Assembly: GCF_014174155.1 (NCBI RefSeq)
Contig: NZ_JABEQM010000002.1
Coordinates: 248,001-312,000 of the forward strand
DNA from: Gluconacetobacter tumulisoli
GTDB lineage: Bacteria; Pseudomonadota; Alphaproteobacteria; Acetobacterales; Acetobacteraceae
Direction: 5' to 3'
DNA: 64,000 bases
Of the stretch, positions 44,328 through 53,345 are shown in pieces. The position numbers and the translations under genes were made by a program. The notes under the pieces were generated by a model, which saw nothing but the letters and a program-made list of their open reading frames with translations, did no database searches and was not told the origin of the DNA. The stretch's first letter is position 1. Every line of letters starts with the position of its first letter.

Positions 44328-44597
44328 ATGCCCTCCCGTAGCCAGATGAATGCCTCCCCCCCACGTGAGGCCAAACTCTTTCGGAACAACAAGAGCCAGG
44401 CGGTTCGCATTCCGGCCGACTTCGAACTTCCCGGTGAGCGGGTCCTGATTCACCGGGAGGGTTCACGGCTGATCATCGAACCTGTGCCTGGGAAGCGTTT
44501 GTCCGCCGTCCTCGCCGAACTGAAGCCCCTACCAGCCGAAGACGCCTTCCCCGATATCGACGGCACACTCCTGCCGACGCGGGAAATTGACCTGTGA
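44328..44597 (+). CDS. vapB: VapB-type antitoxin
   Basis: An 89-residue antitoxin. The DNA-binding part is a swapped-hairpin AbrB fold: EAKLFRNNKSQAVRIPADFELPGERVLIHREGSRLIIEP, a classic VapB start. The C-terminal part (about 55-89) would wrap the toxin. A shorter start at ATG 44347 is possible. Its stop overlaps the toxin's GTG start (GTGA), so the two are translated together. The operator palindrome just upstream supports autoregulation. Confidence 0.88.
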   Translation: MPSRSQMNASPPREAKLFRNNKSQAVRIPADFELPGERVLIHREGSRLIIEPVPGKRLSAVLAELKPLPAEDAFPDIDGTLLPTREIDL

Positions 44598-45004
44598 CGG
44601 CGCTCTTCATGCTGGACACCAATATCATCTCTGATCTGGCCCGGAATCCTCAGGGCAGGGCCGCTCGGCATATCGTGTCTGTCGGTGACGACGCGATTTG
44701 TGTCAGCGTCATCGCCGCCGCTGAACTTCGTTATGGCTGCGTGAAGAAGGGCTCGCCGAGACTGACGGCGCAGATCGAGGCAATCCTGCAGAGCACCACC
44801 GTGCTTGCCCTCGATCTCCCGGCCGACGCTGAATATGGCCGCATCCGGGCGGATCTCGAGGCGGCCGGAAAGCCGATCGGCCCGAACGATCTCTTGATTG
44901 CCGCACATGCTTGTGCCGTTGGCGCGGTACTCGTCACCGCCAACACCGGTGAGTTCGCGCGTGTGTGCGGCCTGAAGGTCGAAAACTGGCTCGCCACTGC
45001 GTAG
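44594..45004 (+). CDS. vapC: VapC-type PIN-domain ribonuclease toxin
   Basis: A 136-residue PIN nuclease. The acidic catalytic residues are visible: Asp in FMLDTNIISDL, Glu in ISVIAAAELRYG-like SVIAAAELRYGC, Asp in GPNDLLIAAHACAVGAVLVTANTGEF (Asp-Leu-Leu-Ile-Ala-Ala-His). Such toxins cut tRNA or rRNA. It begins with GTG overlapping the antitoxin stop. About 50 bases after it ends, the IS5-family element starts. Confidence 0.9.
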   Translation: MTALFMLDTNIISDLARNPQGRAARHIVSVGDDAICVSVIAAAELRYGCVKKGSPRLTAQIEAILQSTTVLALDLPADAEYGRIRADLEAAGKPIGPNDLLIAAHACAVGAVLVTANTGEFARVCGLKVENWLATA

Positions 45005-45054
45005 CGAGTCCGGAAAAGGAGCAGGTCTTGAGCAAGAATGAAAATACCGTGTTA

Positions 45055-45893
45055 GGGCCCGGACTCATAACCAGTAGCTGACGGCCGCGACGAGGCAGAT
45101 GGCGGCGTGGAAGTTAATGGCATTGCGATCGTAACGTGTCGCGATGCGGCGGAAGTCCTTGCGGCGGTTGAACATGCGCTCAATGGCATTTCGCGTCCGA
45201 TAAAGGACCGGCGAAAAACAGTTCTTCCAGACCCGGTCGGCCCTGGGCGGGATGTTCGGCGCGGCGCCCTTGCCCTCGATCTGTCGACGCACCGCATTGA
45301 TGTCGTAGCCCTTGTCGCCGTGGATCAGCCGGGCGTTCGAGACCTGCTCCAGCAGCGGAACCGCTGCCGTGCAATCCGCGACGTTGCCGCCGGTCAGCAC
45401 GAAGGCGACCGGGCGGCAGGCGGCATCCGTCAGCGCGTGGATCCTGGTCGTGCGCCCGCCACGCGATCGGCCGATGGCCTGGTGTCGCTCCCCCTTTTTC
45501 CGCCGCAGGCGCAGCGACGGGCCTTCACGGCGGAACTGTCGATCAGAAGTTCGGCAGACGGTCCACCGCTCTGCGCCAGCGCCTCGAACAGGCGCGCCCA
45601 GGCGCCTTTCGCAGCCCAGCGCTGAAACCGATTGTAGAGCGTCTTGCGCGGGCCATACGCGGACGGCACATCCTTCCACCGCGCGCCGGACAGCATGATC
45701 TGAATGATGCCGCTGATCACGCGTCGATCATCCACGCGCGGCTTGCCACGCGTATCGGTGGGCAGATGCGGCGCAATCCGCGCAAACTGCCGGTCCGAAA
45801 ACCAGAAAAGGTCAGCGTCCATCGCTCGTCTCCTTTCAGAAACAGCGAATCACACGCCGCTCGCAATGGGAATCCCCTTATGGGTCCGGGCCC
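45055..45893 (-). mobile_element. IS5-family (IS427-like) insertion sequence
   Basis: About 839 bp bounded by terminal inverted repeats: the left one runs from 45054 to 45070 (AGGGCCCGGACTCATAA), the right one from 45878 to 45894, matching at 16 of 17 bases. It carries a two-frame transposase on the minus strand. The flanking bases (GTTA on the left, TGAG on the right) do not form a matching short target duplication, which suggests rearrangement after insertion. It lies at the border between the VapBC pair and a lower-GC segment with a resistance-type kinase. Confidence 0.85.
45065..45822 (-). CDS. IS5-family transposase made by frameshifting
   Basis: Two overlapping frames. The first (45822 down to about 45430) has the N-terminal IS5 part: FWFSDRQFARIAPHLPTDTRGKPRVDDRRVISGI, LSGARWKDVPSAYGPRKTLYNRFQRW, then the first Asp in LLIDSSAVKARR. 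The second frame (to 45065) holds AIGRSRGGRTTRIHALTD, LIHGDKGYD (second Asp) and the final Glu in RTRNAIERMFNRRKDFRRIATRYD. The run AAAAAGGGGG (minus strand, 45499-45490) is the likely slip site for a -1 shift joining the DDE parts. All three acidic residues are intact, so it may be active. Confidence 0.85.
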
Positions 45894-46041
45894 TGAGAGC
45901 CGACATTCCGATTACCCGCCAAAGCTTCCGGTCTATCATGCGCAAATAGCAGGGCGGCGGAACACGCATTCTTCTCGGTCATCGCGGGCGCTTGAAGCAT
46001 TCCCGATAGCGGACAGATGGCATGCGCTTTAATATCGCAAA

Positions 46042-46884
46042 ATGCACCGTGCAATAAGCCATACCCCTCTCCATTCAGCAGCGAACGCCTTGCTGTCCCA
46101 ATGGCATCTGATTGAAGATGGTCAGCCCATTTTGACGGCAAGTTCCCTGCTGATGCCTGTCACCCGTGATGGCTCTCCAGCCATGTTGAAAATTACCTCC
46201 GATCCTGATGAACTTCGCGGCAATCATCTCATGGTTCTATGGGATGGCCAGGGTGCCGCCGCAGTTATGGAACATGATCAAGGCGCTCTTCTGCTTGAAA
46301 GAGCGGTGAGCAATCGAACCCTCGCCGACTTCGTTTACGCTGATTTAGACGACGAAGCGACACGAAAACTCTGCGAGACAGCAAAGCTTCTGCATTCAGC
46401 CTCGCTATTACAACAAACGGATATGCGCTCCTTGGACAGATGGTTCGCCGATTTGCTCGAACTGCCCCCAAACAGCGCCGAATGGATAAAAGACTGCGCC
46501 CGTCAAGCCCGCGACTTGCTAAGCGACCCACGAGAGCCGATTACCCTGCATGGAGATCTCCATCACGGCAACATTCTGGACTTCGGAGCGCGAGGTTGGC
46601 GCGCGATCGATCCGAAAGGGCTTTACGGAGAACGAGCCGCCGATTTCGCAGCCTTGTTTCTAAACCCCGACCTTGCTGATCCACAGCGCCCCTACGCTGC
46701 TTCGCCGAAACGGTTCGAACACAGGGTCAGACAGGTAAGTTCACATGCGATGATTGAGCCTGCCAGACTCCTGCGTTGGATCCACGCTTGGAGCGGCTTG
46801 TCAGCGGTTTGGTTTATGGAAGAGGGAATTGTTCCGGAAACTCAGCAGGCCGTGGCGCATCTGGCAATTCAGGCGCTTGCTTAG
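46042..46884 (+). CDS. APH(6)-type aminoglycoside/hydroxyurea phosphotransferase
   Basis: A 280-residue kinase. The catalytic loop is ITLHGDLHHGNILDFGARGWRAIDPKGLYGERAADFA (HGDLHHGN with the base Asp; IDPKG for the metal Asp), which is the mark of the streptomycin 6-kinase/hydroxyurea kinase family. The N-lobe has MLKITSDPDELRGNHLM (Lys) and AAVMEHDQGALLLERA. The gene is clearly poorer in GC than its surroundings and lies just beyond the IS element, both signs of acquisition. Resistance to streptomycin is possible but chromosomal relatives often have other roles. Confidence 0.85.
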   Translation: MHRAISHTPLHSAANALLSQWHLIEDGQPILTASSLLMPVTRDGSPAMLKITSDPDELRGNHLMVLWDGQGAAAVMEHDQGALLLERAVSNRTLADFVYADLDDEATRKLCETAKLLHSASLLQQTDMRSLDRWFADLLELPPNSAEWIKDCARQARDLLSDPREPITLHGDLHHGNILDFGARGWRAIDPKGLYGERAADFAALFLNPDLADPQRPYAASPKRFEHRVRQVSSHAMIEPARLLRWIHAWSGLSAVWFMEEGIVPETQQAVAHLAIQALA

Positions 46885-47080
46885 TCAGGCGAGAAAAGAA
46901 AGCTTCCACCTCATCCTCGACGTATCGGCTTTGCTGTCGGTTCCCTGAAATCGGGTGATGCCAACAAGAAAATAACTGTAAATTCCGCAGATCAGCGACA
47001 AAATATAGGTTCCACTCATGAAAAAAAGGAACTTGTTTCCAGAAATGCACTAAAGTTCATGAGACAGATCAATCTCGCCA

Positions 47081-47458
47081 TTAACATGTGCGGGCATGAG
47101 ACCATGCATTTTCACTGATCTGATATTCCTCAAAAAGGGATTGATCGAGGCATTCGCTAAATGCTCGACTGGCGGTGGGTTCACTTTCACCAGCGTAAGC
47201 GACCTGCTCTTTCTGTCCCCCGCCAGAAACCGAGCCGATCTTGCCCCCGTGCTGCAGACCGAATGTAGCAGCATAATGCGTATCAAGGCCCACGCCTCCC
47301 GTTCCGCTGTCGAGGACGCCGCTGGCCGCATGTCCGTTGACCGTCATCGCAACATGCACCAGGTTGTCGTCCAAGGAAAAGGGCACGATCGTCTGTGCAT
47401 TCGCAGGGACGCCCTCGACCGTCAAAAACGATATGATGATGCTGGCTATGTAACGCAT
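47081..47458 (-). pseudogene. Truncated retropepsin-like aspartyl protease fragment
   Basis: A signal peptide (MRYIASIIISFLTVEGVPANAQ) is followed by FSLDDNLVHVAMTVNGHAASGVLDSGTGGVGLDTHYAATFGL, in which LDSGTGG is the catalytic Asp motif of retropepsin-like aspartyl proteases. After GGGQKEQVAYAG the frame turns into unlikely sequence; shifting by one base at about 47210 gives EVNPPPVEHLANASINPF, which also ends soon (47050). The usual length is near 300 residues, so this appears to be a frameshifted and truncated remnant in the lower-GC segment. Confidence 0.5.
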
Positions 47459-47766
47459 TCCGTCAATCTTCCTGATGCTCGCCACCGTATCGGTAATCAA
47501 GGTATCATGTCTCAGGAATGCAGATTACCTCCCCTAAAATCTTCCTCATCCAACTCAGACTTGTCCACCCGTTACAGACCGTTCGGCCAGCGCGGGATTC
47601 GCTTGTACGTACTGCGCTCGATGGCAGATAGCCTCGCTTTCCGCCATTGGGTCCGCCCTACCTGAGTATACGGGCAGACAGGCCGGACGCACCTTCATAA
47701 GAGACGCGGTTTCAGGATGTGATAGCTTCGGGAAGCAGACATAATTTGTCTGCCGGAAACGAGGTC

Positions 47767-48321
47767 ATGAGCGATATGAATGAAGTTTATCTTGAACCTC
47801 TTCGCCCTGAGGACGCACCTGATATGTTTTCCGGATTATCAGACGACCGCGCCTATCGCTTCATCCCTGATGATCCACCGGCAACTCTCGACGCTCTTCG
47901 TGACAGGTATGTTTTTCTGTCCTCGGGTGGCACGCAGGATGGTACCGAGGTCTGGCTGAACTGGGCCGTCAGACGGACTGCGGACCAGCAGCCTGTAGGG
48001 TATACGCAGGCCACATTGACGGGGGACAATGCGCTTGTCGCCTATCACGTCTTTCCGGCCTTCTGGCGCCAAGGCGTCGCGACCCGAGCCATGAAGCTGA
48101 CCTTGGCGGATATCTTTCGCCGCCCTCAAATTAAAGTGGCTCATGCCTTTGTCGATACGAGAAACACGGCGTCTATTGCACTATTGAGGACCCTGTATTT
48201 CAATCTCGTCCGAACAGTACCAGACGCAGATTTCTTCAAAGGGGCCACAAGCCACGAATACGAATTTCGTCTTCAGCGTGAAGCTTGGCTTCAAAAATCA
48301 ATACCTTCCAAAGCGGAATAG
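47767..48321 (+). CDS. GNAT-family acetyltransferase
   Basis: A 184-residue RimJ/RimL-like acetyltransferase. Marks: YLEPLRPEDAPDMFSGLSDDRAYRFIPDDPP at the start, VGYTQATLTGDNALVAYHVFPAFWRQGVATRAMKLTL (the acetyl-CoA loop, here Q-G-V-A-T) and AHAFVDTRNTASIALLRTL near the end. Substrate unknown; RimJ-like members modify proteins or small amines. Base composition is lower in GC like its neighbours. Several in-frame ATG codons exist (47719, 47767, 47776); 47767 matches the domain start best. Confidence 0.8.
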   Translation: MSDMNEVYLEPLRPEDAPDMFSGLSDDRAYRFIPDDPPATLDALRDRYVFLSSGGTQDGTEVWLNWAVRRTADQQPVGYTQATLTGDNALVAYHVFPAFWRQGVATRAMKLTLADIFRRPQIKVAHAFVDTRNTASIALLRTLYFNLVRTVPDADFFKGATSHEYEFRLQREAWLQKSIPSKAE

Positions 48322-48615
48322 CATGTCAGTCCGTCTACGCCCCATGTCGGTTGCCCATCATGATGCAGCCTTTCCTGAAACCAGACGCGCTACATGATTT
48401 ACCCGAAGCCCGCGACATGTTCGCACAATTCGAACCTATCGAACTGTACTGAAGGGGCAGGCGTCCTCTGACGGCAGGTTCATAGGTATTCTTGTCTCAA
48501 AGCGGACGATCCGCAAACCGCCAAAGCCGCCTGCCTGCAAGCACCGAGCAGACAGGCGGCAGACGCCGCATCGTCACGTCCCAGGTCGCACAAAAACCGC
48601 CCACTCCCAGCATCG
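48322..48615. other. 294-base intergenic stretch
   Basis: Between the GNAT gene and the phosphoesterase gene. A 30-codon frame at about 48360-48460 looks like a remnant and not a gene. This is where base composition rises back from the lower-GC segment to the typical level. Confidence 0.35.
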
Positions 48616-49353
48616 TCAACGAGGCATTCTACCTGTACGCACCCCAAACGCGATTTCAGGCCGCCCGGCCTGCTCCGCTTGCCGCGCAGCCGCCTCGAAA
48701 TCGTAGGGAATCGCCCGCAGGTCGACGCTCCACCCCAAAGGCGATGGGGCTACCAGAGCATATCGCGCATGTGGACATCCCGCCTCCATGACATGCGCGA
48801 CCGGGCGATCGTCGTCATAGGCAGGCATCCCGACGCTGCCAGGATTAACGATAAGAACACCATCACTCATGACGACGCGCGGAATATGGGTATGCCCACA
48901 CAACACGAGCTGCGCATCACCGGCCCCGACCAGGCGGCGACGGATAGCGTCAGGGCGATCGAGCCGCGCTTGCCCTGTCGAGACATCTTCCAGGAAATAA
49001 TCCAGATCCCCTCCGGCAGGACTGCCATGACAGGCGAACACCCGCCCATCCAGCAACCTCGCTGTGCCGGGAAGCGACCCGAGCCATTTCCAATGGTCTT
49101 CCGACAGGCGCGGACGCGCATAGGCGTCGGAGGCACCCGTCCCACCTGTCAGCAGCTGGCGTTCATGATTGCCTGCCACCGTTACGGCCGAGAGCGACAT
49201 TTGAAGATCCGCACTGCGGGCCGGGTCGAACGGCCCGGAAACCAGATCCCCCAGATTGACGATCAGGTCGGGATTTTCATGCGCAATATCACGCAGCACG
49301 GCGTCCAGAGCCAGACTGTTCCCATGGACATCGGCGATCACGGCAATCTTCAT
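48616..49353 (-). CDS. Metallophosphoesterase (YfcE/MJ0936-like)
   Basis: A 245-residue enzyme of the calcineurin-like superfamily. All metal motifs are visible: IAVIADVHGNSLAL (Asp, His), VNLGDLVSGP (Asp), VTVAGNHERQ (Asn, His), VFACHGSPAG (His) and LVLCGHTHIPRV (His, His). NPGSVGMPAYDD is typical of this group. Members cleave phosphodiesters; real substrates are mostly unknown. The start at 49353 begins at the domain; 49419 would add an unconserved 22 residues. Confidence 0.9.
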   Translation of the reverse strand: MKIAVIADVHGNSLALDAVLRDIAHENPDLIVNLGDLVSGPFDPARSADLQMSLSAVTVAGNHERQLLTGGTGASDAYARPRLSEDHWKWLGSLPGTARLLDGRVFACHGSPAGGDLDYFLEDVSTGQARLDRPDAIRRRLVGAGDAQLVLCGHTHIPRVVMSDGVLIVNPGSVGMPAYDDDRPVAHVMEAGCPHARYALVAPSPLGWSVDLRAIPYDFEAAARQAEQAGRPEIAFGVRTGRMPR

Positions 49354-49526
49354 GCCGCCAGCATATTCGGCGACGTCGCGGCAGTCCATGCGGCCGGAAG
49401 AGTGCACCCCACCGACCACGGCACCCGCCTTCCTTGTCTTTCAGCCGAACATCGCTGTCGGCCAGCCTTCGCCCCCGGGTCCGACATCCGTAACCGCACA
49501 TCGCGCCCCGCATGCCAAACATGGCG

Positions 49527-50357
49527 TCACCTGGCGAAATCCGTCGAAACACTGACGGAACGCCAGGCGCGCAGTTCCTCAAGGCGCGCTTCGTCGCATC
49601 GTTCGGCCCGCTGATAGGCATCCCGCCCCAGAACCAGCCGCAGCGGCGGCCGCTCCGCGTCGGCCAGCGCAAGCATCGCCTGCGCCGCGCGGGCGGGATC
49701 GCCGGGCTGATGACCGTCATAGGCACGCTGCATCGCCGCCGTCCGGCCGACGGTTTCGGCATAGGCCGGGTTGCCGTCTGCAATGCGGGTCGAGGCGCCG
49801 GCGAAATCGGTGCGAAACCCGCCGGGCTCGACGATCGTGACCTGCACGCCGAACGGCCGCATTTCATCCGCCAGGACTTCCGAAAACCCCTCGACCCCGA
49901 ATTTCGCCGCCGAATAGGGTGCCCGACCCATCGCGCCCACCCGCCCCCCGATCGATGAAACCTGAATGAAGCGCCCCCGGCCCTGCGCCCGGAACACCGG
50001 TATGGCCGCCTTCGTCACGATGATCGTCCCGAACAGATTCACCTCTATCTGGGCACGAAAGTCCGAAAGGCCCGTGTCTTCGATCGGGGCGACATTGCCA
50101 TAGCCCGCATTGTTGACGACGATATCCAGCGTCCCGAAGCGGGCCACGGCCATCGCGACCGCGCGATCGGCGGCATCCGGATCTGTGACGTCCAGCGCCG
50201 CCGTGATGACACGCTCATCGCCCGATGCGACGAATTCGGCCAGCGACGCCGGGTCGCGCGCGGTCGCCACCAGCCGGTCTCCCCGATCGACAACGGCCTG
50301 CGCCAGCGCCCGACCCAGACCGCGGGAACAACCGGTGATCAGCCATGTTTTCGCCAT
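49527..50357 (-). CDS. Short-chain dehydrogenase/reductase
   Basis: A 276-residue classical SDR. Marks: TWLITGCSRGLGRALAQAV (T-G-x3-G-x-G), LDIVVNNAGYGNV, the Ser in VSSIGGRVG and the catalytic Tyr/Lys in PYSAAKFGVEGFSEVLADEM. The ARDP segment after strand 2 suggests NADP. It is divergent from a LysR gene 126 bases away; SDR-LysR pairs of this type are common and usually mean regulation by the neighbour. Confidence 0.9.
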   Translation of the reverse strand: MAKTWLITGCSRGLGRALAQAVVDRGDRLVATARDPASLAEFVASGDERVITAALDVTDPDAADRAVAMAVARFGTLDIVVNNAGYGNVAPIEDTGLSDFRAQIEVNLFGTIIVTKAAIPVFRAQGRGRFIQVSSIGGRVGAMGRAPYSAAKFGVEGFSEVLADEMRPFGVQVTIVEPGGFRTDFAGASTRIADGNPAYAETVGRTAAMQRAYDGHQPGDPARAAQAMLALADAERPPLRLVLGRDAYQRAERCDEARLEELRAWRSVSVSTDFAR

Positions 50358-50483
50358 AGCGGAACCTCTCATGCGGACGCGTGAACCATATCCATGCCGC
50401 CGCCCTGCGGCATCGCGGCAGCCGGCATACCGGAGATAGGGCGATTGCCGCATGGCGATAAGCGCGATAATCTGCACCGATCC

Positions 50484-51392
50484 ATGGCACTTTCCGCACC
50501 AATGGCCGGCGGCCGGCTGATCGAGCTCGAGGCCGCGTCGGCACTCGCCCGGTGCGGCAGCTTCCGGGCGGCCTCGGCATCGGTCGGTCTTTCGCCGACC
50601 GCCTTCAGCCGGACGATCGCCAATCTGGAAGAACGTCTCGGCGTTCAGCTCTTCGCCCGCACGACACGAAGCGTCCGGCCGACAGAGGTCGGCGCCCGGT
50701 TCCTGGCGCTGGCCGAGGAAGGATTGTGCGGCATCCGCTCAGCGGTGGCGGAGGCCACCGAACTGCATGGCCGGCCGTCAGGCGTCCTGCGCCTGACCTG
50801 CGCGACAGGGGCCGCGCGGCGCATTCTGGCGCCGGTCCTGCTGCCGTTTCTCCGCCGCTATCCCCGGATGGAACTCGAACTGGTCACGGATGCCCGGCTG
50901 GTCGATCTGGTGGCCGGCGGGTTCGACGCCGGCATACGCGCCGGCCACGCCGTCCCGCGCAGCATGGAGTCCACACCGATCGGCCCGCGCCTGCGCTATG
51001 TTCTTGTCGCATCTCCCGATTTCCTGGCCACGCATCCGGCCCCCGAAACCCCGCGCGACCTGCGTCACGTTCCATGCCTTCGGTTCCGGCGGCCCGATGG
51101 AGCGATCGAGCCATGGTCGTTCCGACGCGGACGGCAGAGGCTGTCCCTCGACGTCTCCGGACGATTGACCCTCGACGAACCAACCCTGCTGCGCGAGGCC
51201 GCCCTGGCGGGGGAAGGCATCGCCTACCTGGCCCGATGGAGCGTCGAGACCGATCTCACCGCCGGCCGGCTCGCCACCCTCCTGGATGATTGGATGCCCG
51301 AGGAACCCGGGCTTTGCCTGTACTACCCCCGCCACGCGCATCACCCGGCCGGACTCGACGCCCTGATCGCGATGGTCAAGGCGCAAACATGA
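50484..51392 (+). CDS. LysR-family transcriptional regulator
   Basis: A 302-residue LysR protein. Helix-turn-helix: LIELEAASALARCGSFRAASASVGLSPTAFSRTIANLEERLGVQLFARTTRSVRPTEVG. The effector domain follows in the CrgA-like form (GVLRLTCATGAARRILAPVLLPFLRRYP). The start is set at 50484, where the family begins; the longer frame from 50394 adds 30 unconserved residues. Probable regulator of the divergent SDR gene. Confidence 0.9.
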   Translation: MALSAPMAGGRLIELEAASALARCGSFRAASASVGLSPTAFSRTIANLEERLGVQLFARTTRSVRPTEVGARFLALAEEGLCGIRSAVAEATELHGRPSGVLRLTCATGAARRILAPVLLPFLRRYPRMELELVTDARLVDLVAGGFDAGIRAGHAVPRSMESTPIGPRLRYVLVASPDFLATHPAPETPRDLRHVPCLRFRRPDGAIEPWSFRRGRQRLSLDVSGRLTLDEPTLLREAALAGEGIAYLARWSVETDLTAGRLATLLDDWMPEEPGLCLYYPRHAHHPAGLDALIAMVKAQT

Positions 51393-51973
51393 CAGACCGG
51401 TCCGGCTCCCCCGCCGCCGAGAGGACGAAGCCACCGCCGATCGTCAGATTCGACGCCGTATCAGAGACGACCAACCTGTAACACCGACCTGTAACACCGA
51501 CCTGACGCTGACCTGCATGAGATCGCCGATGCCATCCCGCAGGAAGCCTTCCCCTCCTTCCACTCCAGCCCGAACATCTGAAAGTCCTGATGGGACTTCC
51601 CGTGCAACATCGTGATCCCTTCGATCACCTGTTGATAGCGCAGGCCCGGACCGAGCAGGCGATTTTTCTGTCGGAAGACAGCCAAATGGATCGTTATCCC
51701 ATCAAGAGACTTCATTGCTCATAGTCTCGTCAAAGGCAGCGGACATAACAAACATGGCTGCCGACAGCTATTTTCTCGAAACGGCCCATCGCGGGCCTAC
51801 ACTGCCCGGGAAACGACCGGCCATCCCCGCCATAAGCTGAAATGACGAAGACGCCACCCCGGCAAGCCGGCATGGCATCGGCCTGCGCGCCGCCAGACAT
51901 CCTCCAACCGACAGCCCTCCACGGCACGTCCCGCAGGGGACGTTCCGCAGGGGACGAAAGCGACCCGCCCCCC
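51393..51973. other. 581-base region without a supported gene
   Basis: A short direct repeat (CCTGTAACACCGA twice, near 51475-51500) lies just after the LysR gene. A small minus-strand frame (51461-51715, 84 codons) shows no domain and is not supported. Composition is mixed, and the segment may hold remnants of former genes. Confidence 0.35.
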
Positions 51974-53125
51974 CTACACCCCAACCGGCGTCGGCGCATT
52001 CGCCGCGATCAGTTTTTCCTGTTTCAGCTCGCTCCAGAAGTCCGGCGGAATCGCGACCTCCATCGACCGGGCGTTGGCCTGCATCTGCGCCGCGTTGCGC
52101 GCGCCCGGCACGATGGCGGCGACCGTGGGATGCGCGGCGGCGAACTGCAGGGCGGCGGTGCGCAGGTCGATGCCATGCCGGGCCGCGATCGCGCTGATGC
52201 GGGCGCGCTTGCGCGGCATGCCCTCGGGGATGGTCCCGCGATAATCGTAGCGGTCGCGCCCGGCCAGATAGCCCGCGTTCAACGGCGCCCCCACGACGGC
52301 CCCGATCCCGCGCTGGGCCAGCGCCGGCAGCGTGTGGTTCAGCGCCTCGTCATGCCGCAGCAGCGAATATTGCGTCGCCAGCAGGAAAATGTCCGGATCG
52401 CCGACCTGGATCGCCTTCAGCGCCGGCTGCGGGGTGTTCACCCCGAACCCCCAGGCCTTGATGATCCCTTCCTCGCGCATGCGCGTCAGCGCCGGCATCG
52501 CGCCCTTGGCGGCAACGTCGAAATACTCCGTCCAGCGCTTGCCCATGTCGCCGTTATCGGGCGAGATGTCATGGATGTACACGATATCCAGGCGCGAAAT
52601 GCCCAGGCGCTGCAGGCTGTCCTCGATGGATCGCCGCACGCCGTCCGCCGTGTAGTCGTACCGATAGGCAAAGGGCGACGGATCCTTCCACAGCTTCACC
52701 GCCGGCGGATGCGTGGTCGCCGTCAGCAGCCGCCCGACCTTGGTGGACAGGACGAATTCGTCGCGCGGGCGCGTATGCAGGAAATGGCCGAAACGGCGCT
52801 CGCTCAGGCCCAGCCCGTACCAGGGCGAAGTATCGAAATAACGGATGCCCGCATCCCACGCGGCCTCCAGCGCCGCCTCGGCATCCACGTCCGTGCCGGG
52901 GGCGAAGCCGTTGCCGATCGGCACCCCGCCGATGCCGATCCGCGTGGGCGGACGAAAACGCCGGCCCGGCTCGGGCGCGTTGGCCGGCATGGACGTGCCC
53001 GTCACGCGGCCCAGCGTGGGCATGACGTCGCCCGCATGGTCCGCGTCCTGGGCATGCGCCCGCCGCGCCAGCATCGCGGCGGCGCCCACGGCCGAAAGGG
53101 CAAGCATATTCCGTCTGGTCGGCAT
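51974..53125 (-). CDS. Exported aldo-keto reductase (D-threo-aldose dehydrogenase-like)
   Basis: A 383-residue protein. The N-terminus MPTRRNMLALSAVGAAAMLARRAHA is a Tat-type signal (Arg-Arg-x-x-Leu with a mild hydrophobic core, Ala-His-Ala cut). The rest is an aldo-keto reductase barrel: AGIRYFDTSPWYGLGLSERRFGHFL (Asp, Tyr), VLSTKVGRLL (Lys), DIVYIHDIS (His). The group includes D-threo-aldose 1-dehydrogenases and pyridoxal dehydrogenases. Export suggests folding with the cofactor inside the cell first. It lies just downstream of the phage gp7-like gene but is not phage-like. Confidence 0.85.
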   Translation of the reverse strand: MPTRRNMLALSAVGAAAMLARRAHAQDADHAGDVMPTLGRVTGTSMPANAPEPGRRFRPPTRIGIGGVPIGNGFAPGTDVDAEAALEAAWDAGIRYFDTSPWYGLGLSERRFGHFLHTRPRDEFVLSTKVGRLLTATTHPPAVKLWKDPSPFAYRYDYTADGVRRSIEDSLQRLGISRLDIVYIHDISPDNGDMGKRWTEYFDVAAKGAMPALTRMREEGIIKAWGFGVNTPQPALKAIQVGDPDIFLLATQYSLLRHDEALNHTLPALAQRGIGAVVGAPLNAGYLAGRDRYDYRGTIPEGMPRKRARISAIAARHGIDLRTAALQFAAAHPTVAAIVPGARNAAQMQANARSMEVAIPPDFWSELKQEKLIAANAPTPVGV

Positions 53126-53345
53126 GATCGGTTCCCTGGCTGTGATAAGACAGATCGGTAACGAGCGCGCGGAGGCCCGGTTCGCGACGGCAGCCGGGCC
53201 AGGCCGCACCCCCGCATGCGCACGCGCCAGTCTGCCGCGCATGGACGCCATGATCCAGCCGCCGCAGGCCCGTCCCGCCCGCCGGTCACATCACGCCATC
53301 GTGCGTCCCATCCCCGCCCGCGCGCCCTGCCACGCCGTCAGGCCC

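Noticed and set aside
48361-48453. 30-codon frame after the GNAT gene
   Set aside because: Too short, no ribosome site, in a segment that appears to be composed of remnants.
51461-51715. 84-codon minus-strand frame after the LysR gene
   Set aside because: No domain and no support from neighbours; it overlaps a short direct repeat.
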